From contig OX335660.1 in NCBI GenBank assembly GCA_946894095.1, positions 10,979,001 to 11,043,000 of the forward strand: a DNA stretch of 64,000 nucleotides, read 5' to 3'. Below, piece by piece: positions 21,125 through 29,929 of this stretch. A model generated the notes under the pieces. The model did no database searches, was not told the origin of the DNA, and saw only the letters and a program-made list of their open reading frames with translations. This DNA comes from Incurvaria masculella (lineage: Eukaryota > Arthropoda > Insecta > Lepidoptera > Incurvariidae). Every line of letters begins with the position of its first letter. Position 1 is the first letter of the stretch. A program made the translations under genes and the position numbers.

Positions 21125-21870
21125 ACATGTAACTGTCGCACGCACGTGCCACTCCCGCCCCGCACCACCCGGCGATAGCGTCCTTCGTCCGTCTCCCCGT
21201 GCCGCTGCCTACTCACTCATACAATTACAACTGATAAATGTCTGCATATGGCTGCGCAACAAATACACCTGTGAGAGCGGCACCTGTAAAACGCTTGCAG
21301 ATTTAATTCATTTTTACCTTGTTCCAGACTTCTTGCGATGTTGCAAAATTAGGGAAATGTTCACAATTGATTTATGTTAACACTGAATGACGGAAATCTT
21401 ATTTCTGATTTTTTGTTTACCGTTTATAGCATTAGAAAGTTGGATTTAAAAAAAAATACTGTTCTTAGACTTGCAACATTCTAAAAACTTTACAGGATAA
21501 AGAATATAATTTTGTTTACATATTCTAGAAAGAAAGGTAGCCATAGCAAGTAAGGTTCTCAGCATAGATTTTTTTTAGTAAAAACATTTTTTTAAATATA
21601 TTTCCGTAATTAGTAAATTGTTGCAAATTCGCCGTTACATTACGCCTTAAAAGAGTTAACAAATACATTTCTATAATACCATTTCTAAATATTTGTTTAG
21701 GAGATATATATTTTTTTATACATTTTAATTTTTTTTTCTATCTTCCGGGCCCCACTCAATGTTGCAAACTTAATGTAAGCATATAAATATGAAATTGTAT
21801 ATTTCTGAGAAAAAAAAAATCATTTCGGATTTCATGTGTTTCTCAAACCGTCCGGGGACGGGCCTAAATA
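21125..21870 (-). mobile_element. AT-rich repeat family, copy 2 (TTGCAAC-rich)
   Basis: This is the inverted, diverged partner of 15762-16450. It is non-coding. The GC-rich stretch at 21140-21200 corresponds to the GC-rich tail of copy 1. Confidence 0.6.
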
Positions 21871-22565
21871 GATTCATTTGAATACTGTAAAAGTATAGTA
21901 TTAGTAAAAGATTGTATAAATATAATGGTTTCCCCAATTGTTTTCAGGTTTAGAGGTTGATGGAAAGAAAAAATAATTAAATCCACCTTATTTACTACAA
22001 GTATCTACTCCCAGGTAGGGTTGGTCACCCAGGGAGGAAAATTACCACAACCTCAAACCTCTAAGGTTGAGAGAGGCCTATTTGTAGCTTTGGTGGTCTA
22101 CCTATGCATGCATGTATATTAAGTATTTCTTTCTTCCTGCTTTGTCCTTTCGTTGCGCGATTTTTTTCCAAACTCCAGGAATACGGACGTTAACTGAAGA
22201 AAAGTGAAAATAATCACTATATATCCAACATGGAAGAGTTTTCTCGTCGATTTAATTATTAAAAGCGTATCCGTCGAGTTGAAACCCGCGACAAATATGT
22301 GTACGAAGTAATTAGAATAGTATTCCCCGGGGCGGGGCGCAGAATATTCCGACCGCGCTAATAATGTTATGGACTTCCGCAAAATGGACCTTTTTGCGGT
22401 CGCCGCCAGCTAATGGGAACTATTTCCGAGGCAAGGGTAATTTCGTTGAAAATTAATGCACCCTCGCTGCGATGAATCCGACGGACTGAGTGAGAATATG
22501 GTTAAATTCAACCAAAAGCGTGTCACCGCAATCTGAAAATCGGGTAAGCGAGGGACATCTCAAGA
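21871..22565. other. Unassigned stretch
   Basis: No gene recognised. The frame at 22119-22382 (minus) has no known motif. Confidence 0.4.
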
Positions 22566-22780
22566 GTCTGAGCCGGTAGTCTCAGTTCTCACCTAAATTG
22601 GCGTTTACGTAACTTCGAAGTTCCGTAAAAACGTCAAACTCCATACAAGGTTTTACTAGATATTCTGTGGTTTTACTTCTTCAAGCTATCAAAGTCAAAC
22701 ACGGACTTCCGATTTGTATGAAACGCGGAGGGGCGTAAACGGCAACGTCGACGTATTCACGGCAACGTTGAGTAAGCTGT

Positions 22781-22879
22781 TGATGGGTATGAACGTGGGA
22801 GCTAACGGAATAAAACACAAGTGATACGTAGTAGCGATGGCAGCGCACTGATTATAATTACCTACCCGCATACACACTA
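22781..22879 (-). repeat. 3' LTR of the Mag-like element
   Basis: This 99-bp repeat is identical by eye to 27330-27428. It follows the end of the integrase frame by about 75 bp. Confidence 0.9.
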
Positions 22880-22891
22880 TCCCTCCACCTT
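22880..22891 (-). promoter_or_regulatory. Polypurine tract
   Basis: The minus strand reads AAGGTGGAGGGA directly before the 3' LTR, as expected for the plus-strand primer of reverse transcription. Confidence 0.7.
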
Positions 22892-22953
22892 AATTCTAAA
22901 CATATCTAAAGCTATAAATTATTTACAAACATTCCTGTTGCATCTTAGTCTAT

Positions 22954-25215
22954 TCACACTTTGTAATTAACGCGCTTACGAGTCCTTCGTTTAACTGGTG
23001 AGGGTTGCGGGGAACCCGACGTATCAGCCGAGCGTGCGCGCGGCCGCGGCCGTCGCGGCTGCGGGCCCGCTAGCGGCGGCTGCGGCGCGGGGGAGGGGGA
23101 GGGGGAGGCGGCGGCTAAGGTGGTCCCCGGCCCGCGCGATGTGCTCGCACCTTCCGCGCCCTCTTCACCATGCTCTAGGACTTCCTCCTCCGCGTCACTA
23201 TACAAAGAGTTGTTATTGAGGTCCTCGCCCGAGGTGACCTCCCTCGGTTCCTGCTCTTGTTCCATATTTTCCCCTCGTACCTCTATGTCGGTTTTCAACT
23301 GGTCGCTCGCGCTTCTATCTGCACTTCCCGAGCACCGCGGCTGCAGAGACGGCGGTGGCGGAGGCGGGAGCGGCGGCGGCGGCGACGGCGGCGGTGGAGC
23401 GGGGTCCTCGTCGACCGATGAGTATGAGGATGCTCTTGCTTCCACACGCCCCTTAAACTGCAGTAATTGATCCAAATGTTTTTTTACTGTGACATTTAAT
23501 GACTCCGCATACACAAGGTAAGTGTTTGTTCCCAAAACTGTTTTTATTACTCCCCTCATCCAGTCCACTTTATTTTGCGTGTAATGCTTGAATAACACTA
23601 CTTCCCCTACTTTAAATACAATTTTCCGGGCTCCGCCATGATACTTAAGCTGTAAAGACTGGTTTTTCCTTACAGTGTCGGCGAGCGAGGACTCCGATGG
23701 CGGCGGTGCCTTACCCGGTGGCGGCGGCGGCGCCTTACCCGGCTTTAAAACATCGAGACGAGAGCGCAGCTGACGACCAAACAGTAGACTGGCGGGGGAT
23801 TGTTCCGTGGCGGAATGGACAGAATTACGATATTGAAATAAATATTCTAATAGTTTACGTTGTAATTCTTTATTAGAACATTTTTCCGCAATACTTTTTA
23901 TGCCCTTTTTAACTATTTTAACTACGCTTTCGGCCTGGCCGTTGCTCGCCGGATGGTAGGCGGCCGTCGTAATATGCCTAATATTATTTAAATCGCAAAA
24001 TCGTTTGAACTCTCGGGAAGTGAACGAAGTGCCATTGTCTGTCACGATCGTGTCCGGAACCCCAAACCTCGACATTACCTCATATAATTTTTCCGTTAGA
24101 GCTTCCGTAGCGTAACCAGAGTTCATTTGAAAACATTCGACCCATTTCGAATAAGCATCGACTGCGACTAAATACATTTTACCCCGAATCGGGCCAAGAA
24201 AATCGAGATGAACTCTGTACCAGGGGTGGGGGGGGAACTGCCAGTGCGCGGGCGGCGCGCGCGGCGGCGCAGCTCGGAGCTGCGTGCACACGCCGCACGA
24301 CGCGATGCAGCGCTCGATATCGGCGTCGATCCCCGGCCACCAAAACCTACTTCTCGCTTCCGCCTTCGTCTTGACGATGCCTAAATGCGATCTATGTAGT
24401 TCACTAATGATCCTGCCGCGAAACATCGGAGGGACAACCACCTTGTTACCCCTCATTAAACATCCTGATTCGTATGACAATTGCAGTCGACAGTGGAAAT
24501 AGGGCGCGAGTCGTGAATCCGCGTTCTTTTTGGGCCAGCCGCGCTGCACGAGGTCAGCGACCGCGCGCATCACGTCGTCGCCTTGCGTCTCGCGGCGCAG
24601 CTGCTCCAACGTCACCGGTAAGTCCCCGTCCGTCACGAACCGAATATACGAAGCGCGATCGTCTCCGCAAGGACAGCAGTCGAGCGAGCCCTGCGCCTGT
24701 GCCGTAGAAGACTGCCCCGTCAGCGGCGGCAGGGCGCGCGACAGGTAATCCGCGGCGTTATCTACTCCCTTTGTATATTCGATTTTAAAATTATACGCCG
24801 ACAGAAACGTAGCATATCTTTGCAATCGATTCGCTGTGACCTCTGGTATACCCTTATTTGACCCGAAAATCGCTAACAGTGGTTTGTGGTCGGTTTTCAA
24901 AATGAAAGGGTAACTACGCCCGTAAAGGTAATGGTGGAAACGCCGGACCCCAAAAATTATAGCTGTTGCCTCTTTTTGTATTTGGCTATAATTTTTTTCT
25001 GGTGCCGACAAGGAGCGTGAAGCATACGCTAGGGGTCTCTCGAGGGTTGTTCCGTTTTCTATCTGTGCTAAAATCGCGGATACCCCGGCTGGGCCCGCGT
25101 CACACAACAACACGAGCTTAGCGGCCGGATCGAAATGAGCCAGCACGCGCTCGGACGCCAGCTCCGCCTTCACCCGAGCGAGACGGCCTCCTCGTGCGCG
25201 CTGCCCCACTCCCAC
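22954..25215 (-). CDS. RNase H-integrase part of the Mag-like element
   Basis: 753 codons, open from about 25215 with no evident start of its own; it should be the continuation of pol. The RNase H-like domain has LLCDAGPAGVSAIL, RPLAYASRSLSAPEKNY, KEATAIIFGVRRFHHYL and LKTDHKPLL. Integrase has the H2C2 zinc motif (HRSHLGIVKTKAEAR, then CIASCGVC), then the catalytic triad: HLDFLGPI, VTDNGTSF and GQAESVVKI. The C-terminal tail is proline-rich and acidic with an Arg-rich end. The conserved linker joining it to RT can be followed only by passing through a third frame at 25235-25160, so two indels separate the halves. No chromodomain is obvious. Confidence 0.9.
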   Translation of the reverse strand: MGVGQRARGGRLARVKAELASERVLAHFDPAAKLVLLCDAGPAGVSAILAQIENGTTLERPLAYASRSLSAPEKNYSQIQKEATAIIFGVRRFHHYLYGRSYPFILKTDHKPLLAIFGSNKGIPEVTANRLQRYATFLSAYNFKIEYTKGVDNAADYLSRALPPLTGQSSTAQAQGSLDCCPCGDDRASYIRFVTDGDLPVTLEQLRRETQGDDVMRAVADLVQRGWPKKNADSRLAPYFHCRLQLSYESGCLMRGNKVVVPPMFRGRIISELHRSHLGIVKTKAEARSRFWWPGIDADIERCIASCGVCTQLRAAPPRAPPAHWQFPPHPWYRVHLDFLGPIRGKMYLVAVDAYSKWVECFQMNSGYATEALTEKLYEVMSRFGVPDTIVTDNGTSFTSREFKRFCDLNNIRHITTAAYHPASNGQAESVVKIVKKGIKSIAEKCSNKELQRKLLEYLFQYRNSVHSATEQSPASLLFGRQLRSRLDVLKPGKAPPPPPGKAPPPSESSLADTVRKNQSLQLKYHGGARKIVFKVGEVVLFKHYTQNKVDWMRGVIKTVLGTNTYLVYAESLNVTVKKHLDQLLQFKGRVEARASSYSSVDEDPAPPPPSPPPPLPPPPPPSLQPRCSGSADRSASDQLKTDIEVRGENMEQEQEPREVTSGEDLNNNSLYSDAEEEVLEHGEEGAEGASTSRGPGTTLAAASPSPSPAPQPPLAGPQPRRPRPRARSADTSGSPQPSPVKRRTRKRVNYKV

Positions 25216-25228
25216 TTGACCCCACTGT

Positions 25229-27280
25229 TTAACAACTATGCAATGGGCTCAATATCTCCGATGCGTTAGGAATAAAATTCCGATAATAATTTATCATACC
25301 CAAAAATGACCGCAACTGACTGACATTCTTAGGTACTTCCGCTTCCAACATTGCCTTTACTTTTTCATCTGATTTATGTATTCCTCCTTTGTCAATCACG
25401 TAGCCTAGATACGTTACTGACCTTTGTAGAAATACACACTTTTCGCGCTGCAGCGTAAGGCCTGCATCTTTTAATCGCTGAAACACTAAATCTAATGTCT
25501 TAAGATGCTCATCCCTGTTCTGACCTGTAATCAAAATGTCATCTAAAAATACGAGAACATCTGAAATTCCTGACAATATCGACTCCAAGGTTCGTTGGAA
25601 AATCGCCGGGGCACTCGATAAACCAAACACTAGCCTAGTATACCTATACAACCCTTTATGCGTATTTATGGTTGTGAGTGATTGTGACTCTTCATCCATC
25701 TCGAGCTGATTGTACGCGGCCGACAGATCCAACTTGCTGAACTCCTCTCCGCCGTGCAACCTAGCGAACAGTTCCTCTATTTTAGGTAACGGATACTTTT
25801 CTATCTCTAACTGCCTATTAAGAGTGACCGAATAATCGGCGCACAGGCGGATCGAGCCATTCGTCTTTAGTATGGGAACGACGGGTGTTGCGTAACTTGA
25901 AAAGGTAACCGGAACTAAAACTCCGATATCGACCAATCTGTCAATCTCGTTTTCGACCTTCGATCTTAGTGCGAACGCTACGGTCCTAGCTTTAAAAAAA
26001 ATAGGCTTGGAATCCGGTTTTAATGTCAGGTGAACTTTGACCGTATTACAACGTCCCAGGTTCTCCGAAAACACCTGCGGATACCGATTATGCAATAACT
26101 CCGATTCTCCCTTGACTTCCCCGGACCGAATCGGTCTTAATTCTAACCCGAAAGCAGAAATAAAATCCCTACCCAATAGCGACACGTCCGCGTCGGGTAT
26201 GACGTACACGTCAAGGCCACGAGACCGGCCCGAGTAGGTGACAGACAGTCGCACGGTCCCGAGAGTATTGATATTCCCGCCCGTATAATTCACTAATCTT
26301 ATTTTGCTAGGCAATAATGCAACTTTTGAGAAATATTTCCGGTAAATGTTTTCCGGAATAGCGGTCACCGACGATCCGCTGTCGACCTGAAAGGTCACGT
26401 CATATTTTCCCGCCAATCTTACTACTTGCGTCATCGCTTTGCCACCCATGCATCGTATGTTGCAAATTTTGGTCTTACCGTCATCGGTGTCCTCGTCTGC
26501 GTCGTGTGACGTCACCAACTTAATTTTGCTACGACACATTTTGCGCAAATGACTGACCTCCCCACACTTTCTACACTTATAATTGATGAATCGACACTTG
26601 TCCTTTGAGTGATTGCTATATCCGCATCTTTCGCACTTCCCCGGGCCGACGACACGATCCCGCGCGGCGTCGGTGGCTGCGGGTGCGCCGGCGGGTGCGC
26701 GCCGCGCCGACACCTTGCACACCGCTGCCCCGTCCGTCGCGGCCATTGCCAACGCTCCTTGGCGCGCGCTGCGCACACTCTGAGCAATTTCGATGGCCTG
26801 CGCAAAAGTCAGCTTGTCGGTGCTCTTTTCGAACAACTTGTCGCGCTCCGGTCCAGGCAGCATACCCAGCACGAACTTGTCGCGCAGCGACTCCTCCAGC
26901 GCCGCGAAGGCGCAGTGCAGCGCGAGCCCGCGCACGCGCGCAGCCCACTCCGGGATCCCTTCGCCGGCCTGCTGCCGCGCCTGGTGGAAGCTCCACCGGT
27001 CTGCGAACCCGCAACGCTTCGGCTGGAAATGGTTATCCAGCAGCGCCGTGAGCGCGCTGAACGCGATCTTGTCGATGTCGTCCGGGAAGGCGAGGTCTCG
27101 TACCAACTTATACGAGCCCTCCGTGAGTGCGCTGATTAAAATGGCCTTCCGTCGCACAGCATTCTTGTCCGTCGCCTCGTCGATACCGTTAGCCACGTAA
27201 AAATTGAGTAACCGACTCTTATACACTGACCAATCATTAGCCTCATGGTCAAACGAGTCCAGTTTCCCGAAAAGAGACAT
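25229..27280 (-). CDS. Gag-protease-reverse transcriptase of the Mag-like element
   Basis: 683 codons from ATG at 27280. Residues about 1-200 are a Gag capsid-like region. At about 223-260 come two CCHC zinc knuckles, CERCGYSNHSKDKC and CRKCGEVSHLRKMC (CX2CX4HX4C), for RNA binding. At about 298 the aspartic protease shows FQVDSGSSVTAIPE (DSG active site). RT follows, with LDLSAAYNQLEMDEESQ (first Asp), FGLSSAPAIFQ and VLVFLDDILITG (FLDD form of the YxDD box). It ends after the connection NYYRNFIPNASEILSPLHS at a TAA. The stop falls inside the conserved link to RNase H and arises by frameshift, so the polyprotein is cut. Gag and Pol share one frame here. Confidence 0.9.
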   Translation of the reverse strand: MSLFGKLDSFDHEANDWSVYKSRLLNFYVANGIDEATDKNAVRRKAILISALTEGSYKLVRDLAFPDDIDKIAFSALTALLDNHFQPKRCGFADRWSFHQARQQAGEGIPEWAARVRGLALHCAFAALEESLRDKFVLGMLPGPERDKLFEKSTDKLTFAQAIEIAQSVRSARQGALAMAATDGAAVCKVSARRAPAGAPAATDAARDRVVGPGKCERCGYSNHSKDKCRFINYKCRKCGEVSHLRKMCRSKIKLVTSHDADEDTDDGKTKICNIRCMGGKAMTQVVRLAGKYDVTFQVDSGSSVTAIPENIYRKYFSKVALLPSKIRLVNYTGGNINTLGTVRLSVTYSGRSRGLDVYVIPDADVSLLGRDFISAFGLELRPIRSGEVKGESELLHNRYPQVFSENLGRCNTVKVHLTLKPDSKPIFFKARTVAFALRSKVENEIDRLVDIGVLVPVTFSSYATPVVPILKTNGSIRLCADYSVTLNRQLEIEKYPLPKIEELFARLHGGEEFSKLDLSAAYNQLEMDEESQSLTTINTHKGLYRYTRLVFGLSSAPAIFQRTLESILSGISDVLVFLDDILITGQNRDEHLKTLDLVFQRLKDAGLTLQREKCVFLQRSVTYLGYVIDKGGIHKSDEKVKAMLEAEVPKNVSQLRSFLGMINYYRNFIPNASEILSPLHSC

Positions 27281-27310
27281 CTTTACTTAAATTTACACTT
27301 AGCACGCACA

Positions 27311-27327
27311 GTTCGCGATCGTCGCCA
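27311..27327 (-). promoter_or_regulatory. Probable tRNA primer-binding site
   Basis: Two bases inside the 5' LTR the minus strand reads TGGCGACGATCGCGAAC. TGGCG is the expected complement of a tRNA ending CGCCA. The exact tRNA is not identified. Confidence 0.6.
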
Positions 27328-27329
27328 TT

Positions 27330-27428
27330 TGATGGGTATGAACGTGGGAGCTAACGGAATAAAACACAAGTGATACGTAGTAGCGATGGCAGCGCACTGA
27401 TTATAATTACCTACCCGCATACACACTA
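27330..27428 (-). repeat. 5' LTR of the Mag-like element
   Basis: The 99-bp repeat starts TGATGGGTATGAACG (plus strand) and ends CGCATACACACTA. It is identical by eye to 22781-22879. It is the 5' LTR because the element reads leftward. Confidence 0.9.
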
Positions 27429-27562
27429 GCTGTCAAATCAAGTTCGGACTCGCAAATGTTAGTTCGATTAACGCCCACTGCGCGCGCCATACATTTGAAA
27501 ACGCCAGTCGATCGGTTTGCCGTAAACGCCAATTTAGGTGAGAACTCAGACTGACCACTCTG

Positions 27563-27964
27563 GTACCAAATGTTTGTGGCTATCATTATCTGTAAAATTC
27601 AAATCTATACGAAATTCAATTCGAGTTAACTTAGGTGTAGGCGATTTGTAGGAAATGGCATTTTGTTCGCCGCTATTCTGTAAAACTCTATTTCTTGCTC
27701 CTTGCACTGAATATCATGGAGCAGTCTGCGCGAACACAGCCAGGGTCGGGAGGTTTAAAGTGACAGTTCTTGTGGACAAAACGGTGAGTGTTGCCACTCT
27801 CTATCGAGTTAACACTCGATCTCGATAAATTAATCGAGCTCCCCATTTGTGATATCACAGTGGATAAAAATCCTCGACAAAATTTCTTATCCCTCTAGCT
27901 CGACAAGTGTCCACTTTCATTTGTGCTCCCGCTGCTGGTAAATATTTGGACTGGGTCCAGAAAA
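27563..27964. other. Unassigned stretch
   Basis: No gene or matched repeat was seen. The sequence CTCGATCTCGATAAATTAATC near 27815 is only locally repetitive. Confidence 0.4.
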
Positions 27965-28150
27965 CACGAAAAATGTTTCATTGCCGTTTCAGCCATCTTT
28001 CATTGAATGCGAAGGTACCAATCCGGGAAAGGAAGAGGACATACCGTTCTATGTGTATTCCAAACCATAGAAGAGATTGAAGAGAAAAGAAATACCTCAG
28101 GCATGGAAGGGAAATCCACACGCCCCACAGCTACGAGGCGCTCAAACGTA
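27965..28150 (-). mobile_element. Degenerate SINE copy
   Basis: TCATTGCCGTTTCAGCCATC and GGTACCAATCCGGG match the SINE body. CTCAGGCATGGAAGGGAAAT near 28096 matches the inverted tRNA-like head of the copy at 40991. The middle is missing. Confidence 0.5.
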
Positions 28151-28852
28151 TGGTTCGAATGGCTGAAAAGATGCATTCGCAGAGCTCATACTCTCTCAAA
28201 GCTCAGCATTAAGATGGCATCATTAAAGAATATCCATGCCATCGCAATAAAGGCACAAAGCCCCGCGCAGAATTAGGTTATCGCGATGTAAGGCTTTAAT
28301 GAAGCGGCCCGCCTGCAAAGCCGGCTAATATCCGCGCGGAGTACGGACGCCTAGCTCAGTCAGACCTTCATTAGCTCTCTCCCAACTAACGCGCCAATTA
28401 AAAATCTCCCCTGGATCGTCGTATCATAGCGAAATAGGCCTTACAGGCCCGCGATACGGTCTCACTGCGGCCGTATCGAACGGTGTAAGCCCTCTTTGAT
28501 GGCAGATTCATTGCATGGGGGGAGATCCAGCGTTTTAAAAGCAGACTCGTCTGAGTATGAAGCGATGAATGAATATAAGCTCAAATTGAGGACGGCGATG
28601 CGGCATGAACGCACCCTATAGGTCTATTTTTTCAAATCCGTGCTCAGGAATTAAAAATCTTTCCGTCTACAAAAAAAATCTCGACGGGTGTATCCGTATC
28701 CGTACTGATCCAGTATCCGCATGGAATTGCAAGAATCCACCCCCAACCTATGTTGGTTGAGGGCCAAATTACTACCGCCAAAACTGTTAAAATCAACTTA
28801 ACTCAAATGTTTTCCGGAATTACATTAATTACATATTATTGACACGGCTCTT
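28151..28852. other. Unassigned stretch
   Basis: Moderately GC-rich at 28290-28500, with no supported gene. Nothing matched elsewhere in the window. Confidence 0.35.
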
Positions 28853-28992
28853 TTAAGGGTTTCGTACCCAAAGGATGCACTTATCCAACTCAGAAAGAGA
28901 AAGAAAGTGGTGGATGAACGGGGTGAGGATTTGAACGCAGACCTCTTGTAAGCTAGGCAAGTCCCCGCGCCACTAGGCTACGATCCGTATGC
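28853..28992 (-). mobile_element. tRNA-like SINE head joined to an interspersed-repeat end
   Basis: AAGGGTTTCGTACCCAAAGG (28857) is the end of the CCGGCCAAGTGCG family. From 28877 the SINE follows in reverse: AACTCAGAAAGAGAAAGAAA, then the B-box complement GGATTTGAAC and AGTCCCCGCGCCACTAGGC. Two elements are fused without intervening sequence. Confidence 0.65.
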
Positions 28993-29543
28993 ATTAAATA
29001 TGTACTAAAGGATGCTTACGAATGTGTATAGCTCGAAACATAGACTACGTCCCACCGACCCCGCCGCACTCGCACGGAATGCGCTATTTTAATTGAGCTA
29101 ATTGAAATGAAACGGGCGCCCGTTATATTTGGCACGCGTCTGATTCCGTTGTAAAATCTGTCGGCGGCGTCATCTGCAGCGCAGATAAATTTCAATATGA
29201 CGCCTGTTTCGGCGCCATCGCCACCGTCCCGCAGGGTGATCATCTCCCGCACGTGTATGTAGTTTTTGCGATAATACCAGTTCGGGTGAAGGGAATCATT
29301 GTTAGGAAATCCACTGCTTTGGTGGTGTTTTTAGAGCGAAAAAGGGGACCTTTACGGTCTGTTTTGGTGTCTGTCGGTCACAGGCATTTCGTCCCGAATT
29401 GTTCTCCTGTTAACGGTTGTTTGAAAATTCTGAAAAACAAATATGGGTACACTAATGTAGTTGCACACCTACTGACTTTTGCTCACAAAGTTGTAGTTTT
29501 TGAGAAAAAGCTTTGGTTTCTGAAGCGTTACTTTTTAATTTGA
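28993..29543. other. Unassigned stretch
   Basis: The short frame 29253-29543 has no recognised motif. No repeat was matched. Confidence 0.4.
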
Positions 29544-29697
29544 GTTTCAGCGACATCTACATTTGAAGCATTGTAATCAGATTTTAAAAATAATCTGAAA
29601 AAGTTTTTGGTCCTGAAATTCGTCGGAAGCACGATTAGAATTTGCGACCTTTGGATTACATGCCCACTGCTTTAACCAACTGAGCTATCCCGACAAT
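29544..29697 (-). mobile_element. tRNA-Thr-like SINE
   Basis: On the minus strand the head reads GGGATAGCTCAGTTGGTTAA (A box), then an anticodon-like loop with TGT, then GGTCGCAAATTCTAATC (weak B box). The body ends with CAATGCTTCAAATGTAGATG and TCGCTGAAACTC. The same tail occurs in the foldback at 10897 and near 54605. The acceptor stem does not pair well, so this is a SINE rather than a functional tRNA gene. Confidence 0.65.
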
Positions 29698-29838
29698 TAA
29701 GCCAGCCAACGAATTTCTCGATTATATTCGAATCGACACAATGCTCCCCGATTTACTACTAGATGGGGCTAATGATTTTTTGCGTATTGATCCTCTGGTC
29801 GTTGGCGACGGATCTGCGGTCCGGCCGCAGCTCCGTCG

Positions 29839-29925
29839 CTGGCGATGTATATATTGGCGATGCATATGTTGGCGGATCAGATATTGGCGAGGCAGATGGT
29901 GGCGATGCAGATATTGGCGATGGAC
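29839..29925 (+). repeat. 15-bp tandem repeat (GCAGATATTGGCGAT type)
   Basis: About six imperfect 15-bp units with the core ATATTGGCGATG. If read as protein the units would be G-D-A-D-I-like, but no gene surrounds them. A related inverted arrangement is at 51720-51905, along with shared CCGGCCGCAGCTC-like sequence, so this is a mobile family. Confidence 0.65.
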
Positions 29926-29929
29926 ATAT

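Larger units (their letters stand above)
22781..27428 (-). mobile_element. Mag-like Ty3/Gypsy LTR retrotransposon, recent insertion
   Basis: A 4,648-bp element with 99-bp terminal direct repeats that I read as identical, flanked by the 5-bp duplication GCTGT (22776-22780 and 27427-27431, the exact end being ambiguous by a base or two). Gene order on the minus strand is gag, protease, RT, RNase H, integrase; there is no env. The overall length, very short LTRs, two zinc knuckles and gene order agree with the Mag lineage (silkworm mag has LTRs under 100 bp). Identical LTRs point to a recent insertion, but pol is interrupted between RT and RNase H, so this copy is probably non-autonomous. Confidence 0.9.
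22566..27562 (+). mobile_element. MITE-A copy split by an LTR retrotransposon
   Basis: 22566-22780 is the left half (CAGTTCTCACCTAAATTGGC, TTCTGTGGTTTTACTTCTTC, GGCAACGTCGACGTATTC). 27424-27562 is the right half, ending in the inverted terminal repeat (CCAATTTAGGTGAGAACTCA). Joined, they match the intact copy at 54670-55030. The LTR element lies between them with target duplication GCTGT. Confidence 0.85.

Noticed and set aside
22998..23470. Plus-strand Ala/Gly-rich and Ser-rich frames
   Set aside because: They are shadows of the proline-rich integrase C-terminus on the minus strand.
29597..29697. Functional tRNA-Thr gene
   Set aside because: The A box and anticodon-like loop are good, but the acceptor stem does not pair, the B box is weak, and the sequence continues into a dispersed SINE tail.
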